Assembly (NCBI RefSeq): GCF_028713515.1
Contig: NZ_JAQTOD010000003.1
Coordinates: 124,001 to 188,000, forward strand
DNA from: Sulfurimonas sp.
GTDB taxonomy: Bacteria > Campylobacterota > Campylobacteria > Campylobacterales > Sulfurimonadaceae
DNA: 64,000 bases
Direction of reading: 5' to 3'
Part shown: in pieces, positions 6,330 through 15,697 of the stretch
Layout of the letters: every line of letters begins with the position of its first letter
Numbering within the stretch: the first letter of the stretch is position 1
Notes under the pieces: model-generated
The model's database searches: none
What the model was told of the DNA's origin: nothing
The model's input: only the letters and a program-made list of their open reading frames with translations
Made by a program: the position numbers and the translations under genes

Positions 6330-6632
6330 ATGCCACAAAAGAGCGAGATTTTATCAACACTCAAAGAGCTAAAACCGATTTACGAGAAAGAGGGATTGAT
6401 ACTTTTGGGATTGTTTGGAAGTTATGCAAAAGATACACAAACTAAATTTAGTGATATTGATATTGCCTACAAATTAGATTATGATAAATTCTCTTTAAAA
6501 TACAGAGACGGTTTCTCAAAACTTCTTAGAATAGATGGCATAAAGAACGAACTACAAGCACTTTTTAAAACTCCTATAGATTTAGTTCCAGATACAAATA
6601 AATCAATCTTAAATGGCTTAATCAATGTCTAA
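6330..6632 (+). CDS. mntA: MntA-like nucleotidyltransferase antitoxin
   Basis: 100 aa minimal nucleotidyltransferase. The motif GSYAKDTQTKFSDID fits GS-x10-D-x-D exactly, giving the two metal-binding Asp. In characterised HepT/MntA pairs the MntA enzyme adds AMP units to a Tyr of the HEPN toxin and so silences it. The stop codon overlaps the start of the HEPN gene by 8 nt, the standard antitoxin-toxin arrangement. A possible -10 box (TATACT, 6295-6300) lies 30 bp upstream. Located beside the prophage, in an accessory-looking spot. Confidence 0.85.
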   Translation: MPQKSEILSTLKELKPIYEKEGLILLGLFGSYAKDTQTKFSDIDIAYKLDYDKFSLKYRDGFSKLLRIDGIKNELQALFKTPIDLVPDTNKSILNGLINV

Positions 6633-6975
6633 AGGTATAGATAGACTTAACAAAATTTATGAGTGTATCAAAAATATAGAATTTATTTTGCATGAGAGTG
6701 AATTAAAAGTTACCCATTCCATTGAAGATAAAATAATAAAACCCGCCATTAGAATGAATATTGTAAGAATAGCTGAGCAGTTTAGCAAACTCAAAGATGA
6801 TAATGAGTTCAAAATCCTTGAAGCATTCACAAGTGAAGAGTTAAAGGGTATTAGTGCGGTAAGAAACTATATTGCACATGATTATGACAGTACCGACGAC
6901 AATATCATAGAGGATGTTATTCGCTACAATTTACCAATTTTTAAAGAGACAATTGAAAAGCTTTTAGAATCTTAG
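6625..6975 (+). CDS. hepT: HepT-like HEPN toxin (DUF86)
   Basis: 116 aa all-helical protein. Near its C-terminus is RNYIAHDYDS, the R-x4-H motif of HEPN ribonucleases followed by the Tyr (HDY, i.e. R-x4-H-x-Y) that MntA enzymes AMPylate in characterised systems. N-terminal helices contain the usual DUF86 pattern (IVRIAEQFSKL in place of the common IGEAA). It follows mntA with an 8-nt overlap. Both key residues are intact, so the pair is probably functional rather than decayed. Confidence 0.85.
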   Translation: MSKGIDRLNKIYECIKNIEFILHESELKVTHSIEDKIIKPAIRMNIVRIAEQFSKLKDDNEFKILEAFTSEELKGISAVRNYIAHDYDSTDDNIIEDVIRYNLPIFKETIEKLLES

Positions 6976-7007
6976 TAACTTTGATTTTTAGGGGTGTAAT
7001 TTTTTAT

Positions 7008-7199
7008 AAAAGTGGGGATTTATTCATTGAGGGTGTATTTGCGCATAACATCTCTTTGTCATCGGAATGGTTAAAACAACATAGTGAAATAGCCCCTTGA
7101 GGGTAAACCAGCCAAATCTACTCGTAGTCTGCTTGGTATTTTTAGTCCCCACTTTTTGATGATTCATGGATAGAAAAGTATATCGTAAAAGTGGAGATT
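7008..7199. repeat. Cluster of AAAAGTGGGGA motifs, including an inverted pair
   Basis: Between hepT and the convergent arsM end, AAAAGTGGGGA occurs at 7008-7018, its exact reverse complement TCCCCACTTTT at 7146-7156, and a variant AAAAGTGGAGA at 7187-7197. A fourth copy, extended to 15 bp, lies upstream of the sigma factor start at 8635-8649. The 7008/7146 pair could close a stem around about 127 nt that also contains CCCTTGAGGG (about 7093-7102). No gene is seen in 6976-7232. It may be a small RNA, a degenerate miniature element, or binding sites. Confidence 0.4.
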
Positions 7200-7232
7200 C
7201 GCTTACAGGGGCGTAGGCCTATGTTTTGTTAT

Positions 7233-7997
7233 CTATTTAACTGCCTCAATATTTGCCGAAACTATGTAGTTTTCAATGTTCTCAGACCAATCTTTTAAAA
7301 ACTTTTTACTTTCGGTTTTAGGTGTGATATTAATATCTTTAAAACCAGAGTTCTTGAGAAGTAACTCTAAATCATCTATAAAACTAGCACCGGCGATGCA
7401 AGCTCCAAAGCTGTCTAGTGTAATCATGTGGGAGGGAATTTGTTTTGTTAATACAATATCAGAAATTGCCAATCTACCACCAACTTTTAAAACTCTAAAA
7501 GCTTCGTTAAAAACCCTTTGTTTGTCCAAAGATAGATTGATAACGCAGTTTGATATAATGACATCTATACTGTTATCTCTAACAGGTAAGTTCTCAATTT
7601 CACCTAATCTAAAATCAACATTAACATAGCCATTTTTCTCTTTGTTGCTTCGGGCTTTTGCTATCATCTCTCTTGTCATATCTACACCAATGACTTGCCC
7701 TTTTTCTCCAACTTCTTGTGAAGCCAAAAAACAATCAAGCCCAGCACCACTTCCTAAGTCTAAAACCATTTCACCTTTTTTAAGCGAAGCTATAGTTGTA
7801 GGATTTCCACATCCCAAACCTTTATCTGCCCCCTTGGGTATGGAGTTAAGTTGTTTTTTTGAGTACCCTAAGTTTAAAGAGATTTCATCACTATTACAAC
7901 AGCCACTAATATTACAACCGTAACTATTGTCATTTGATCCTATAGTTGCATAGTTATTAGCTATGGCATCTCTTTTTTGTTCTTGTGTGAAATTCAT
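7233..7997 (-). CDS. arsM: Arsenite methyltransferase (ArsM-like)
   Basis: 254 aa class I SAM methyltransferase. SAM motif I is VLDLGSGAGLDCF; then IGVDMTREMI (motif II), LGEIENLPV, the family-typical DVIISNCVINLS with its conserved Cys, and GGRLAISDIV. The N-terminus holds a vicinal Cys pair in ISGCCNS, LGCGNP follows, and another Cys occurs in FGACIAGAS. These Cys residues bind As(III) in ArsM enzymes, which add methyl groups from SAM to arsenite to give methylated arsenicals. It is read leftward, 85 bp downstream of the SigZ-like sigma gene, so the two are likely one transcription unit. Confidence 0.85.
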   Translation of the reverse strand: MNFTQEQKRDAIANNYATIGSNDNSYGCNISGCCNSDEISLNLGYSKKQLNSIPKGADKGLGCGNPTTIASLKKGEMVLDLGSGAGLDCFLASQEVGEKGQVIGVDMTREMIAKARSNKEKNGYVNVDFRLGEIENLPVRDNSIDVIISNCVINLSLDKQRVFNEAFRVLKVGGRLAISDIVLTKQIPSHMITLDSFGACIAGASFIDDLELLLKNSGFKDINITPKTESKKFLKDWSENIENYIVSANIEAVK

Positions 7998-8082
7998 AAT
8001 TTTCCTTTAAAAGTATTTCGAGAATCACTTCTCTATGTATATAGACGAAAATTTTCTAAAAAGGTTTCATCTTTGTTCATGT

Positions 8083-8628
8083 TTAGCAAAAATTGCAGTT
8101 TTCATCTTTAACATCATAGTTTATGATATTTCCAAATTTATTATACTCGTAATGGCAACATTGAAGTAGTTTATCTTTTATCTGTTTCTTGCCTCGAAAA
8201 ATTATATTTTTTATATTGTTGGTGCTAATATCTAGTTTTTCGGCTATTTCCTTTTGTTTTAACTCTTTTATTTCAGATAAATGCAACACTTTGGCGTATT
8301 TTGGTGCAAGTGAATTTATTATTGGTGCTATACAGTGTGAGAGTTCGCTTATTGCTGATGATTGCTCTTTTTGTTCAAAAATATACTCCTCATCAAATTC
8401 TATATTATCTTGCTTATTGTTGTTTTTTCTGTAGAAATCAATAATGGTATTTTTAGTAATTGTAAACATCCATGATGTTAATTTTTCATCTGATTTAAGT
8501 TTATCTATATTGGTATATATCTTTATAAATACCTCAGAGAGTATATCTTTTGCATCTTCTTTATTGTGAACTTTTGAATTAATAAAAGAAAGTAGCCTTG
8601 TACTATATTGTTTATATATTTGATCCAT
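8083..8628 (-). CDS. ECF sigma factor, SigZ-like
   Basis: 181 aa from ATG 8626-8628 (upstream GTGGGGA, and the protein then begins MDQIYKQYSTRLLSFINSKV as SigZ-type sigmas do; a TTG start at 8679 would add 17 residues). Region 2: KEDAKDILSEVFIKIYTNID and DEKLTSWMFTITKNTIIDFYRK. Region 4: ISELSHCI, LKQKEIAEKLDISTNNIKNIIFRGKKQI. The tail is short and Cys-rich (LLQCCHYEYNKFGNII ... ENCNFC), as in SigZ relatives, and could bind a thiophilic metal. No anti-sigma gene is adjacent. Its partner is arsM directly downstream, which suggests that the sigma factor controls or is controlled by metalloid stress. Confidence 0.8.
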   Translation of the reverse strand: MDQIYKQYSTRLLSFINSKVHNKEDAKDILSEVFIKIYTNIDKLKSDEKLTSWMFTITKNTIIDFYRKNNNKQDNIEFDEEYIFEQKEQSSAISELSHCIAPIINSLAPKYAKVLHLSEIKELKQKEIAEKLDISTNNIKNIIFRGKKQIKDKLLQCCHYEYNKFGNIINYDVKDENCNFC

Positions 8629-8634
8629 TATATT

Positions 8635-8649
8635 TAAATCCCCACTTTT
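8635..8649 (-). repeat. 15-bp copy of the AAAAGTGGGGATTTA motif upstream of the sigma gene
   Basis: The minus strand reads AAAAGTGGGGATTTA, identical over 15 bp to the plus strand at 7008-7022. It begins 7 bp before the preferred ATG of the SigZ-like gene, so it overlaps the likely ribosome-binding site (GTGGGGA) and is well placed to affect translation or transcription of that gene. Confidence 0.4.
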
Positions 8650-8789
8650 TGCCACCTTTGAGATTGATGATTTTAGCAATTTTATAAACTTATCTATTCA
8701 AAATACCATTTATTTTTGCTAGCTATTTTTTCATCTTCTTGTTCTCTTTTAATTTTTCTCATAGAAATAGGCGATGGACTACAAAATAG

Positions 8790-10895
8790 TTAAACACCAC
8801 CCACCAAACTAAGTCCGACTTTTCCTTTTTCAAGCTCTATGGAGACAACTTCTATTTGTGGAAGATATTGATTTAAAGAGAGAACTTCAAGCGGATGCTT
8901 GATTCTTTTTTGACTCATTTTTGAGATATGTATAAAGCCGTCATTTTTTAGTCCGATGTCAACAAATGCTCCAAAGTCGGCGATATTTCTAACTACTCCA
9001 GAGACAAAACTCCCCTCTTTTAGCATTTTAATGTCAGTTATATCATTCTTAAACGGAATTGGCGGCAAATCTTCTCTGGGGTCAAATCCTGGTTTTAGAA
9101 GCTCTTTGATGATATCTTTTAAGGTCTCTTCGCCGACTTCAAGCTCTAGGGCTTTGCTTTTTATATCGATTTTTTCCAGCTCCAAGCCATCTAATTTTTT
9201 GGCAACTCCGTAGCTCTCAGGATGGATGCCGCTGTTGTCAAAACTGTTTTTGCCGTTTTTTATGCGAATAAAACCTGCCGCCTGCTCATACGCCTTTTTG
9301 CCTAAACCTTTTACTTTTAAAAGCTCATCTTTGGCTCTGAAATTTCCATTCTCATCCCTAAAAGCTATAATATTTTTAGCTATTTTTTCACCAATGCCAG
9401 CGACAAAAGCAAGCAGAGATGTGGATGCAGAGTTTATATCAACACCGATACGGTTTACAAGGTCGCCCGTTACATCGCCTAGTTTTTTCTCTAAAAGTTT
9501 TTGATCCACATCATGTTGATACTGTCCGATGCCTAAAGATTTTGGATCTATTTTTACAAGTGTTGCCATGGGGTCGCGAAGTCTTTGGGCTATTGAGATG
9601 GCGCCTCTTATGGTTACATCGAGGTTTGGATACTCATCTTGTGCTAGTTTTGAGGCGGAGTAAACAGATGCTCCAGCTTCTGAAACAACAGTATAGGCAA
9701 GATTTATATTCTCCTCTTTGTTGAGACGGGCAAAGAACTCTTGAGTCTCTCTTGAAGCGGTTCCATTGCCGATGGCAACGGCTGTAATATTATAGTTTTT
9801 TACTAACGATAACACTTTTGTTTTAGAGGTGTTATAGTCATTTTTTGGTGCAGTTGGGTAGATGACATCGTGTTTTAGGTAGTTTCCGTTCTCGTCAATA
9901 ACAGCCAGCTTACATCCGCTAACAAACGCAGGGTCGACTCCCAACATAACTCTGTTAGCAACCGGAGGAGTCATGAGGAGTTGATTTAGATTCTTGCCAA
10001 AAACATTTATAGCTCCCATATCTGCTTTGATTTTCAGCTCTGCGTGCACCTCTCTCTCGATTGATGGCAGCAAAAGTCTCTTTAGCCCATCCTTATAAGC
10101 CTCAAACAACAACTCTTTAGAGCTTGAAGCATTTCGCGGGATTTTATACTCTCTTATGTTTTTTTCTATCGACTCCACATCAATTGTTATTTTTACAGAT
10201 AGTTGCTTCTCTTTGACTCCGCGCATAACTCCAAGATAGCGATGAGATGGAATGTAAGCAACTTTTTCGCTCTTGTCTGCAAAGTTTGCAAAAACTCCTT
10301 TTTCATCAAACTCCTTCCCTTTTTTAATCTCCAAAGAGCCGAAGCGCATCATTGCGCCATAAATGAATTCTCTCTCACGGGGCATATCTGCATATCTCTC
10401 AGCCAAAATATCTTGAGCGCCCTTCACTGCCTCCTCAACGGATTTTATTTCGCCTTTTATAAAGTTTTTCGCAAGAATATAAAACTCCGCAAGAGAGAGT
10501 TTTGCATTGCCAAGTGCGTCCGCAAGAGGCGTTAAACCGCTATCAATAGCGCTTTGGGCTCTTGAGTTTTTTTTCTCTTTGTATGGCCTATAAATATCTT
10601 CTAAAACCCTAAGCGTATCGGCTTCTTCTATACTTTTTTTGATAGCCTCGCTCAGGGTAGCTCTTTGCTCAATCAGCCTTGATATCTCCTCTTTTCTTTC
10701 AAGAAGCTTTTTTGAACTCTCATAAATAAGCTCAAAATCTCGCAGCACCTCATCACTAGCACCGCCGCTCATCTCTTTGCGATAGCGAGCAATAAAAGGG
10801 ATGGTTGCGCCTTCCCCTAAAAGTTTTAAGATGTTGGCTATATGCTCCTGTTTTAGTGCTGTTTTTTCTGTTAATAGTTTGATTAATTTTTGCAT
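8790..10895 (-). CDS. tex: Tex-family RNA-binding transcription accessory protein
   Basis: 701 aa, full length for Tex. N-terminal helical domain with [12 protein letters not shown]; a YqgF/RNase H-like domain ([21 protein letters not shown]) around 320-450; helix-hairpin-helix units ([30 protein letters not shown] and [21 protein letters not shown]); a C-terminal S1 domain ([21 protein letters not shown] ... GFIHISKMS). Tex binds nucleic acid and influences transcription and antitermination. Its 5' end overlaps the 3' end of the upstream epimerase gene by 13 nt, so the two are translationally coupled. Confidence 0.93.
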   Translation of the reverse strand: MQKLIKLLTEKTALKQEHIANILKLLGEGATIPFIARYRKEMSGGASDEVLRDFELIYESSKKLLERKEEISRLIEQRATLSEAIKKSIEEADTLRVLEDIYRPYKEKKNSRAQSAIDSGLTPLADALGNAKLSLAEFYILAKNFIKGEIKSVEEAVKGAQDILAERYADMPREREFIYGAMMRFGSLEIKKGKEFDEKGVFANFADKSEKVAYIPSHRYLGVMRGVKEKQLSVKITIDVESIEKNIREYKIPRNASSSKELLFEAYKDGLKRLLLPSIEREVHAELKIKADMGAINVFGKNLNQLLMTPPVANRVMLGVDPAFVSGCKLAVIDENGNYLKHDVIYPTAPKNDYNTSKTKVLSLVKNYNITAVAIGNGTASRETQEFFARLNKEENINLAYTVVSEAGASVYSASKLAQDEYPNLDVTIRGAISIAQRLRDPMATLVKIDPKSLGIGQYQHDVDQKLLEKKLGDVTGDLVNRIGVDINSASTSLLAFVAGIGEKIAKNIIAFRDENGNFRAKDELLKVKGLGKKAYEQAAGFIRIKNGKNSFDNSGIHPESYGVAKKLDGLELEKIDIKSKALELEVGEETLKDIIKELLKPGFDPREDLPPIPFKNDITDIKMLKEGSFVSGVVRNIADFGAFVDIGLKNDGFIHISKMSQKRIKHPLEVLSLNQYLPQIEVVSIELEKGKVGLSLVGGV

Positions 10896-11971
10896 TTTTC
10901 TCCCTGTTGTTCAAAAAACTCTAAATACCAATCCACAAAATTATCTATACCTTCTTGCACGGATGTTTTTGGCTCATACCCTAAATCTTTTGCAATATCG
11001 CTAATGTCCGCATAAGTACTTGGAACATCTCCGGCTTGAATTGGCAACATATTTTTTTGAGCCTTACGGCCTAATTTTTTCTCCAATGCTTCTATAAAAT
11101 CTGTAAGTTTCACAGGGTTGTTGTTGCCTATATTGTAGATTTTATATGGAGCTGGCGAGCTAGATGAGTCTGGGGACTTGCCATCCCACTCTTTGTTGCC
11201 AGACGGAGGGTTGTCGTTCACCCTTATGATTCCATCCACAATATCATCAATGTAGGTAAAGTCTCTCCACATCTCTCCATAATTAAAAACATCTATCGGA
11301 GTCCCCTCCAATATAGCTTTTGTAAAAAGAAAAAGCGCCATATCGGGTCTGCCCCATGGTCCATAAACAGTAAAAAACCTCAATCCCGTTGTTGGAATAT
11401 TGTACAAGTGTGAATATGTATGGGCCATAAGTTCATTTGATTTTTTGCTTGCCGCATACAAACTCATTGGGTGATCCGCGCAAGAAGCAGTTGAAAATGG
11501 TTGCACTTCATTTAGCCCATAAACAGAACTGCTGCTCGCATAAACCAAACTTTTTATATTATTATGCCTGCAAGCTTCAAGAATATTTACAAATCCAACA
11601 ATGTTACTATCAATATATGCCCTTGGGTTTGTTAAAGAGTATCTAACACCTGCTTGAGCTGCGAGGTTTATAACGCTGTCAAAGTTCTCGTTCTTAAATA
11701 GCTTTTCTATGTTTTCATTATCTTCAAGATTCAATTTTATAAATCTATAATTTGGATACTTACTGCTGGTTATAAATGAGTTATATGCAATATCTGCCCC
11801 ATCCTCAAGATTTTCTATAATCCCGCTTCGCAGTAACCTGCCATATTTTACACTCTGGTCGTAGTAGTTGTTTATATTATCAATACCAACAACTTCATCG
11901 CCTCGCTCTAAAAATTTAAGTGCCAAATGACTTCCAATAAATCCAGCTGTTCCCGTTATAGCTATTTTCAA
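10883..11971 (-). CDS. NAD-dependent epimerase, probable UDP-glucuronate 4-epimerase
   Basis: 362 aa extended short-chain dehydrogenase. The Rossmann motif is [12 protein letters not shown] at the N-terminus, the catalytic pair is Ser in SSSSVYG with Y-x3-K in YAASKKS, and [12 protein letters not shown] and [11 protein letters not shown] are typical of the UDP-glucuronate/UDP-galacturonate 4-epimerase group. The product would feed capsule or lipopolysaccharide synthesis. A low-complexity insert ([11 protein letters not shown], about residue 270) is unusual for the family. It overlaps tex by 13 nt. Confidence 0.85.
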   Translation of the reverse strand: MKIAITGTAGFIGSHLALKFLERGDEVVGIDNINNYYDQSVKYGRLLRSGIIENLEDGADIAYNSFITSSKYPNYRFIKLNLEDNENIEKLFKNENFDSVINLAAQAGVRYSLTNPRAYIDSNIVGFVNILEACRHNNIKSLVYASSSSVYGLNEVQPFSTASCADHPMSLYAASKKSNELMAHTYSHLYNIPTTGLRFFTVYGPWGRPDMALFLFTKAILEGTPIDVFNYGEMWRDFTYIDDIVDGIIRVNDNPPSGNKEWDGKSPDSSSSPAPYKIYNIGNNNPVKLTDFIEALEKKLGRKAQKNMLPIQAGDVPSTYADISDIAKDLGYEPKTSVQEGIDNFVDWYLEFFEQQGEKCKN

Positions 11972-11992
11972 ATACGCTCTCCTGCTCTATTT

Positions 11993-12820
11993 TTATGGAT
12001 GAATTTTTATGAAATTCTCATATATTGTAAAAAATATCTCTATGGCTATAAGCCAAATAATAATCCACTCCAGATACTCGCTAGTTTTTTGATTTACCAG
12101 ATTAATTGCCAGCTCTACGGACTCTTTTAGATAGTTTATTTTATATTCGATAATGTCAAATCTAGATTTTAACTCTAGTTGATTTGATAGCTGATTGTAC
12201 AAAGATTCAAGCTCCGTATCGTCCCATATAATGTCTGGCTTATCTAGCAAATAGAGCTGACTGAGTATATCAAAGCGTTCTTTCGCAATACTTGATGAAA
12301 ATTTCATTAGCCTTTTTCTGTCTTTCATCTTTAGATTTTCTACTATGTCATAAATCAATCTGCTCTCATACATCTTTTTTTCTAAAGACTCTTCTCGTTT
12401 TTCCAATCCCACACTTTGTGATATTGCGAGTGAAATAATAGACGCTACAGATTTATCAAATTTGTTATATCGAATAACATTAGAGTCAATTTGTGGTTTT
12501 TCACACTGTGTATCTAAAACCATTGGATAATCTTGATTTAGCAGAGCAGTAGAGTAGCTAAGAGCCTCTGGCACGCCCAATCTCTCAAGTATGGACCCTA
12601 TTTCTTGATGAGTAAAATTACAAAATGTTAAAACACCAAAAGATGAAGCAAAAAGAAATCTATTGTTAGATACCTCTCCAACCAATGAGTTTTCAATCGT
12701 AGTTAGTATCAGCCCTGGAAACTCTCTCTCTAGCTCGGCTTTGGTTAGTGTGATAGGTACTTCAACGGATACAAACAAAATGTTACTAATACTCAAGATA
12801 GATCCTTTTTGTAAAATCAA
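11993..12820 (-). CDS. RMD1/YagE-like (DUF155) family protein
   Basis: 275 aa. The C-terminal half carries the family pattern: LLDKPDIIWDDTELESLYNQL, a basic/coiled helix, then a terminal hydrophobic segment LEWIIIWLIAIEIFF that is probably a membrane span. The N-terminal half is mixed alpha/beta (VSNNRFLFASSFGVLTFCNF). Eukaryotic members (Rmd1, RMND1) are mitochondrial proteins affecting translation and meiosis; bacterial members have no settled function. It lies upstream of the epimerase gene, 21 bp apart, on the same strand. Confidence 0.75.
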   Translation of the reverse strand: MILQKGSILSISNILFVSVEVPITLTKAELEREFPGLILTTIENSLVGEVSNNRFLFASSFGVLTFCNFTHQEIGSILERLGVPEALSYSTALLNQDYPMVLDTQCEKPQIDSNVIRYNKFDKSVASIISLAISQSVGLEKREESLEKKMYESRLIYDIVENLKMKDRKRLMKFSSSIAKERFDILSQLYLLDKPDIIWDDTELESLYNQLSNQLELKSRFDIIEYKINYLKESVELAINLVNQKTSEYLEWIIIWLIAIEIFFTIYENFIKIHP

Positions 12821-12893
12821 AGAGCATGATGGTTTTTTTCATACAAAATAGATTTTATTTTATCTGCTTTTTATTAAAACAAAAAAATAGCTG

Positions 12894-13808
12894 TTATTGG
12901 ATTGTTGATTCCACTATTTTTCTGGCTGTTAAAAACAGATAATCCTTGCCAGTTACCACAACTCTATACTTTTTTTGCTGTAGATATTTTTTACAAAAAT
13001 GAATATCTTTTAAGACCAAACTCATCTCACTAAAGGCGTAATTTGGAGCTTTTGCACCATAAACCATCTCACCATCTATCCATCTGCAGTTTGGAAAACC
13101 TAGTATTATCGCTCCATCTTTTTCTAAGTAATTTTGATACAAAGACATAAACATTTCATTGAAGCTTATGTTTGAGCTTTGAAGCGTTCCTATGGATATA
13201 ATTAGATCAAATTTTCCAAGATTAAGTTCGTCAAGGGAGTTTATATCGTGGCATATAAACTTCATATTACTCTTGGCGAACTCTTTAGAAGCGTACTCGA
13301 TAGCACTAGATGAGTAGTCAATTCCCACAAACTCCTTTGCGTCAAATTCGCCGATGTCAATCATATTTTCTATGACTTTAAACTCATCACCTCTATTTAT
13401 ACCGAGGTTTAAGAGTCGTTTTTTTGACTTTATGTCTATGAATTCCAATGCTTTTTGGTAGTGATATAAAAAACTAAACTGAGTTGTCTTGTCGATGGTG
13501 AAAAACTCGCTAAGAGCGCCATATTTCTCACTACTTTTATCATCCACTTTATGAAAGGAGCTATTTTGATTTAGTTTTTGAAATTTTAAAATTACACTCT
13601 CTTTGTCTGTTTTTAATGGTGTAAGCATCTTCATAAAAAAGAGTTGTGCTAAATCTACAAATGCCTTATAACCGATAGTCTCTATGTCAGAATCTAAAAC
13701 TTCTACCTGAGTAATCTCGCCATCTTTTAGGGAAAGATTTTTAAAATCCTCAAGTATCTCTGTAGAAGTTTTTCTAAACGAGTTTAATGGTTTAGTGATC
13801 ACAATCAA
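12894..13808 (-). CDS. SAM-dependent methyltransferase, class I-like
   Basis: 304 aa. Residues about 130-240 show a Rossmann methyltransferase core: LLNLGINRGDEF in the motif I position (weakened, lacking the usual GxGxG), FVGIDYSSSAIEYASKEF (motif II with acidic Asp), FICHDINSL, FDLIISIGTLQSS (motif IV) and DGAIILGFPNCRW. The N-terminal 120 residues are unassigned. Substrate unknown. It shares strand with the CopD-like gene upstream (10 bp apart), so they are probably co-transcribed. Confidence 0.65.
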   Translation of the reverse strand: MIVITKPLNSFRKTSTEILEDFKNLSLKDGEITQVEVLDSDIETIGYKAFVDLAQLFFMKMLTPLKTDKESVILKFQKLNQNSSFHKVDDKSSEKYGALSEFFTIDKTTQFSFLYHYQKALEFIDIKSKKRLLNLGINRGDEFKVIENMIDIGEFDAKEFVGIDYSSSAIEYASKEFAKSNMKFICHDINSLDELNLGKFDLIISIGTLQSSNISFNEMFMSLYQNYLEKDGAIILGFPNCRWIDGEMVYGAKAPNYAFSEMSLVLKDIHFCKKYLQQKKYRVVVTGKDYLFLTARKIVESTIQ

Positions 13809-13817
13809 TTTTTATAT

Positions 13818-14273
13818 TTAAGAGAGAATCTGTCTGAGTTGCATAGCAAACCATAATATTCCGAGGTTTAAAAAAAAGATCATCATAGAGCTTCCACGCG
13901 ATATAATTTTTTGGAGTTTACTGCGCTCTTTGTTGTGTGTTTTTAGTGCGATTTGCATATGAATAACAGTTAAAAATGTTATTGCAGCCACATAAAAAAG
14001 CTTGTGAGACATCATATAACCTAATTTTGATTCGTTGATGTCAAGAGTAAGCACATCTATAAGATTAAAATAATAAAACATATAAGAGCCTGTGCTAAGA
14101 AGTATTATGAGCCAAAAAACCTCAAAATACCCATAAAATGGACCGAGATGTTCATATGTCTGCTTTTGAGCATTTTTATCTTTCATAAATACACCAAGAA
14201 GAAACAGTAGTAGAGCTCCTCCAATCCACGCAGTTGCCGCTAAAATATGAACATATAAGACTATCTCTATCAC
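13818..14273 (-). CDS. Small four-helix membrane protein, CopD-like
   Basis: 151 aa from GTG 14271-14273, preferred because AGAGG lies 8 nt upstream; a TTG 18 nt earlier is less likely. Four hydrophobic spans: VLYVHILAATAWIGGALLLF, WLIILLSTGSYMFYYF, KLFYVAAITFLTVIHMQI, MMIFFLNLGILWFAMQL. His residues inside the membrane (HIL in span 1, HK before span 3, IHM in span 3) and the W-IGG pattern resemble the CopD/DUF2269 family, possibly haem- or copper-related. Function unproven. Confidence 0.6.
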   Translation of the reverse strand: MIEIVLYVHILAATAWIGGALLLFLLGVFMKDKNAQKQTYEHLGPFYGYFEVFWLIILLSTGSYMFYYFNLIDVLTLDINESKLGYMMSHKLFYVAAITFLTVIHMQIALKTHNKERSKLQKIISRGSSMMIFFLNLGILWFAMQLRQILS

Positions 14274-14342
14274 TTTGCACCTCTTAAACAAAAAATTATT
14301 ATTGAATTATATTGTAAAATAGCGACAAATAAAGGAGTCTGT

Positions 14343-14699
14343 ATGAAAGAAACAACTATTTGGCACAACCCAAAATGCTCAAAATCACGCGAAGCTATAG
14401 CTATACTAGAAGAAAACAATTGTGAAGCAGAGGTTATAAAATACCTAGAAACTACTCCAACTAAAGATGAGATTACAACTGCACTTACAATGCTCGGAAT
14501 GAGTCCCAGAGAGCTTATGAGAACTAAAGAAGATATATACAAAGAGCTAAATCTAAAAGAAGAATATGATTATGACAAGCTTGTAGATGCTATGGTTGAG
14601 AATCCAAAACTTATTGAAAGACCTGTAATTTTCAAGGGCAACAGGGCTATCATAGGAAGACCTACTGAAAAAATCGCTCTATTTTTAAGTGAAAACTAA
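14343..14699 (+). CDS. arsC: ArsC-family arsenate reductase
   Basis: 118 aa, normal length. Active-site segment IWHNPKCSKSRE near residue 12, LLxR-like MRTKEDIYKEL in mid protein, and LIERPVIFKGNRAIIGRP supplying the two conserved Arg near the C-terminus. The family reduces arsenate to arsenite with glutaredoxin, though some members (Spx/YffB-like) have other roles. It is divergent from the CopD-like gene and followed at once by a LOG-family gene. It is not clustered with arsM (6.3 kb away) or with an arsenite pump in this window. Confidence 0.8.
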   Translation: MKETTIWHNPKCSKSREAIAILEENNCEAEVIKYLETTPTKDEITTALTMLGMSPRELMRTKEDIYKELNLKEEYDYDKLVDAMVENPKLIERPVIFKGNRAIIGRPTEKIALFLSEN

Positions 14700-14700
14700 C

Positions 14701-15672
14701 ATGAAAAAAAGAACTAAAGAGGATAGAAATAGGTGCTCAATACATGTTCCAACACCGCCAGAGGCGACAAAAAGGCAAGAGAAACTTCCAAGTGAGCTTC
14801 CAAAATCATTAGAGGATGACCCAGATGCACAACAAAGGCTTTTGGATATAAAAAATAGTCCTAGTTATCGTCCTGCAGATGAGGATTATGATTTTTTACG
14901 AGAAGACTCGGTAAGGGGAGTTCGATTACAGATTGACTATTTAAAAACCGAATTACTTTTACAAGAGCATAAAATTGAGGAGACTATCTCTGTTTTTGGT
15001 GGTACACGCATACTTGAAGAGGCTCACGCAAAGCGCAAGCTTGAAAAAGTATTAGAGGCTTATGAGATGAACCCGCAAGATGAGATGCTTGCTAAAAAAG
15101 TGAAAATGGCTCAAAATGTGCTGAAAAAAAGTAATTTTTATAATATTGCGAGAGAGTTTGGACGACTTGTTGGAACCTCTAGAAAAACTGCAAATGACAA
15201 CACACTAACAATCATGACAGGTGGTGGTCCTGGTGCTATGGAAGCTGCAAACCGCGGAGCATTTGATGTTGGCGCTAAATCAATTGGGTTAAACATAATC
15301 TTGCCGAGAGAGCAGTTTCCAAATCCATATATCACGCCAGAATTATGCTTCCAGTTTCACTACTTTAGTATGCGAAAACTCCATTTTCTAAAGCGAACAA
15401 AGGCTCTTGTTGCCTTTCCTGGTGGTTTTGGAACACTTGATGAGCTGGCTGAGACGCTCACTCTTATCCAAACGCGTAAAATTGCACCATTTCCAGTAGT
15501 TCTTGTTGGAGAAGAGTTTTGGAAGGGCGCTATAAATTTTGAGTATTTTTTAGATGAAGGTCTTATAGATTTTGAAGATATGAGACTTTTTTGGTACGCT
15601 GAGAGTGCAGCGGAGATATGGAGTAGCATTTTAGAGTGGCATGAAAAAAATGGTAAGCCACTGCTAAAATAA
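14701..15672 (+). CDS. LOG-family Rossmann protein (TIGR00730-like)
   Basis: 323 aa from ATG 14701, 2 nt after the arsC stop; a GTG at 14689 is possible. The C-terminal two thirds hold the nucleotide-binding and active-site motifs MTGGGPGAMEAANRGA and FPGGFGTLDELAETLTL. These define the family often labelled lysine decarboxylase but shown for LOG members to hydrolyse nucleoside monophosphates to free base and ribose 5-phosphate. The first 130 residues are a charged, helical extension not needed for that core. Confidence 0.8.
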   Translation: MKKRTKEDRNRCSIHVPTPPEATKRQEKLPSELPKSLEDDPDAQQRLLDIKNSPSYRPADEDYDFLREDSVRGVRLQIDYLKTELLLQEHKIEETISVFGGTRILEEAHAKRKLEKVLEAYEMNPQDEMLAKKVKMAQNVLKKSNFYNIAREFGRLVGTSRKTANDNTLTIMTGGGPGAMEAANRGAFDVGAKSIGLNIILPREQFPNPYITPELCFQFHYFSMRKLHFLKRTKALVAFPGGFGTLDELAETLTLIQTRKIAPFPVVLVGEEFWKGAINFEYFLDEGLIDFEDMRLFWYAESAAEIWSSILEWHEKNGKPLLK

Positions 15673-15697
15673 GTGAAATTAGTTTAATCTCTAAGTG

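Noticed and set aside
8694..8762. 22-codon minus-strand frame MRKIKREQEDEKIASKNKWY..
   Set aside because: It reads well and sits between tex and the sigma gene, but no ribosome-binding site precedes it and nothing else supports translation.
14343..14699. An arsenic-resistance operon joining arsC and arsM
   Set aside because: The two genes are 6.3 kb apart with unrelated genes between, and no arsB, acr3 or arsR is visible.
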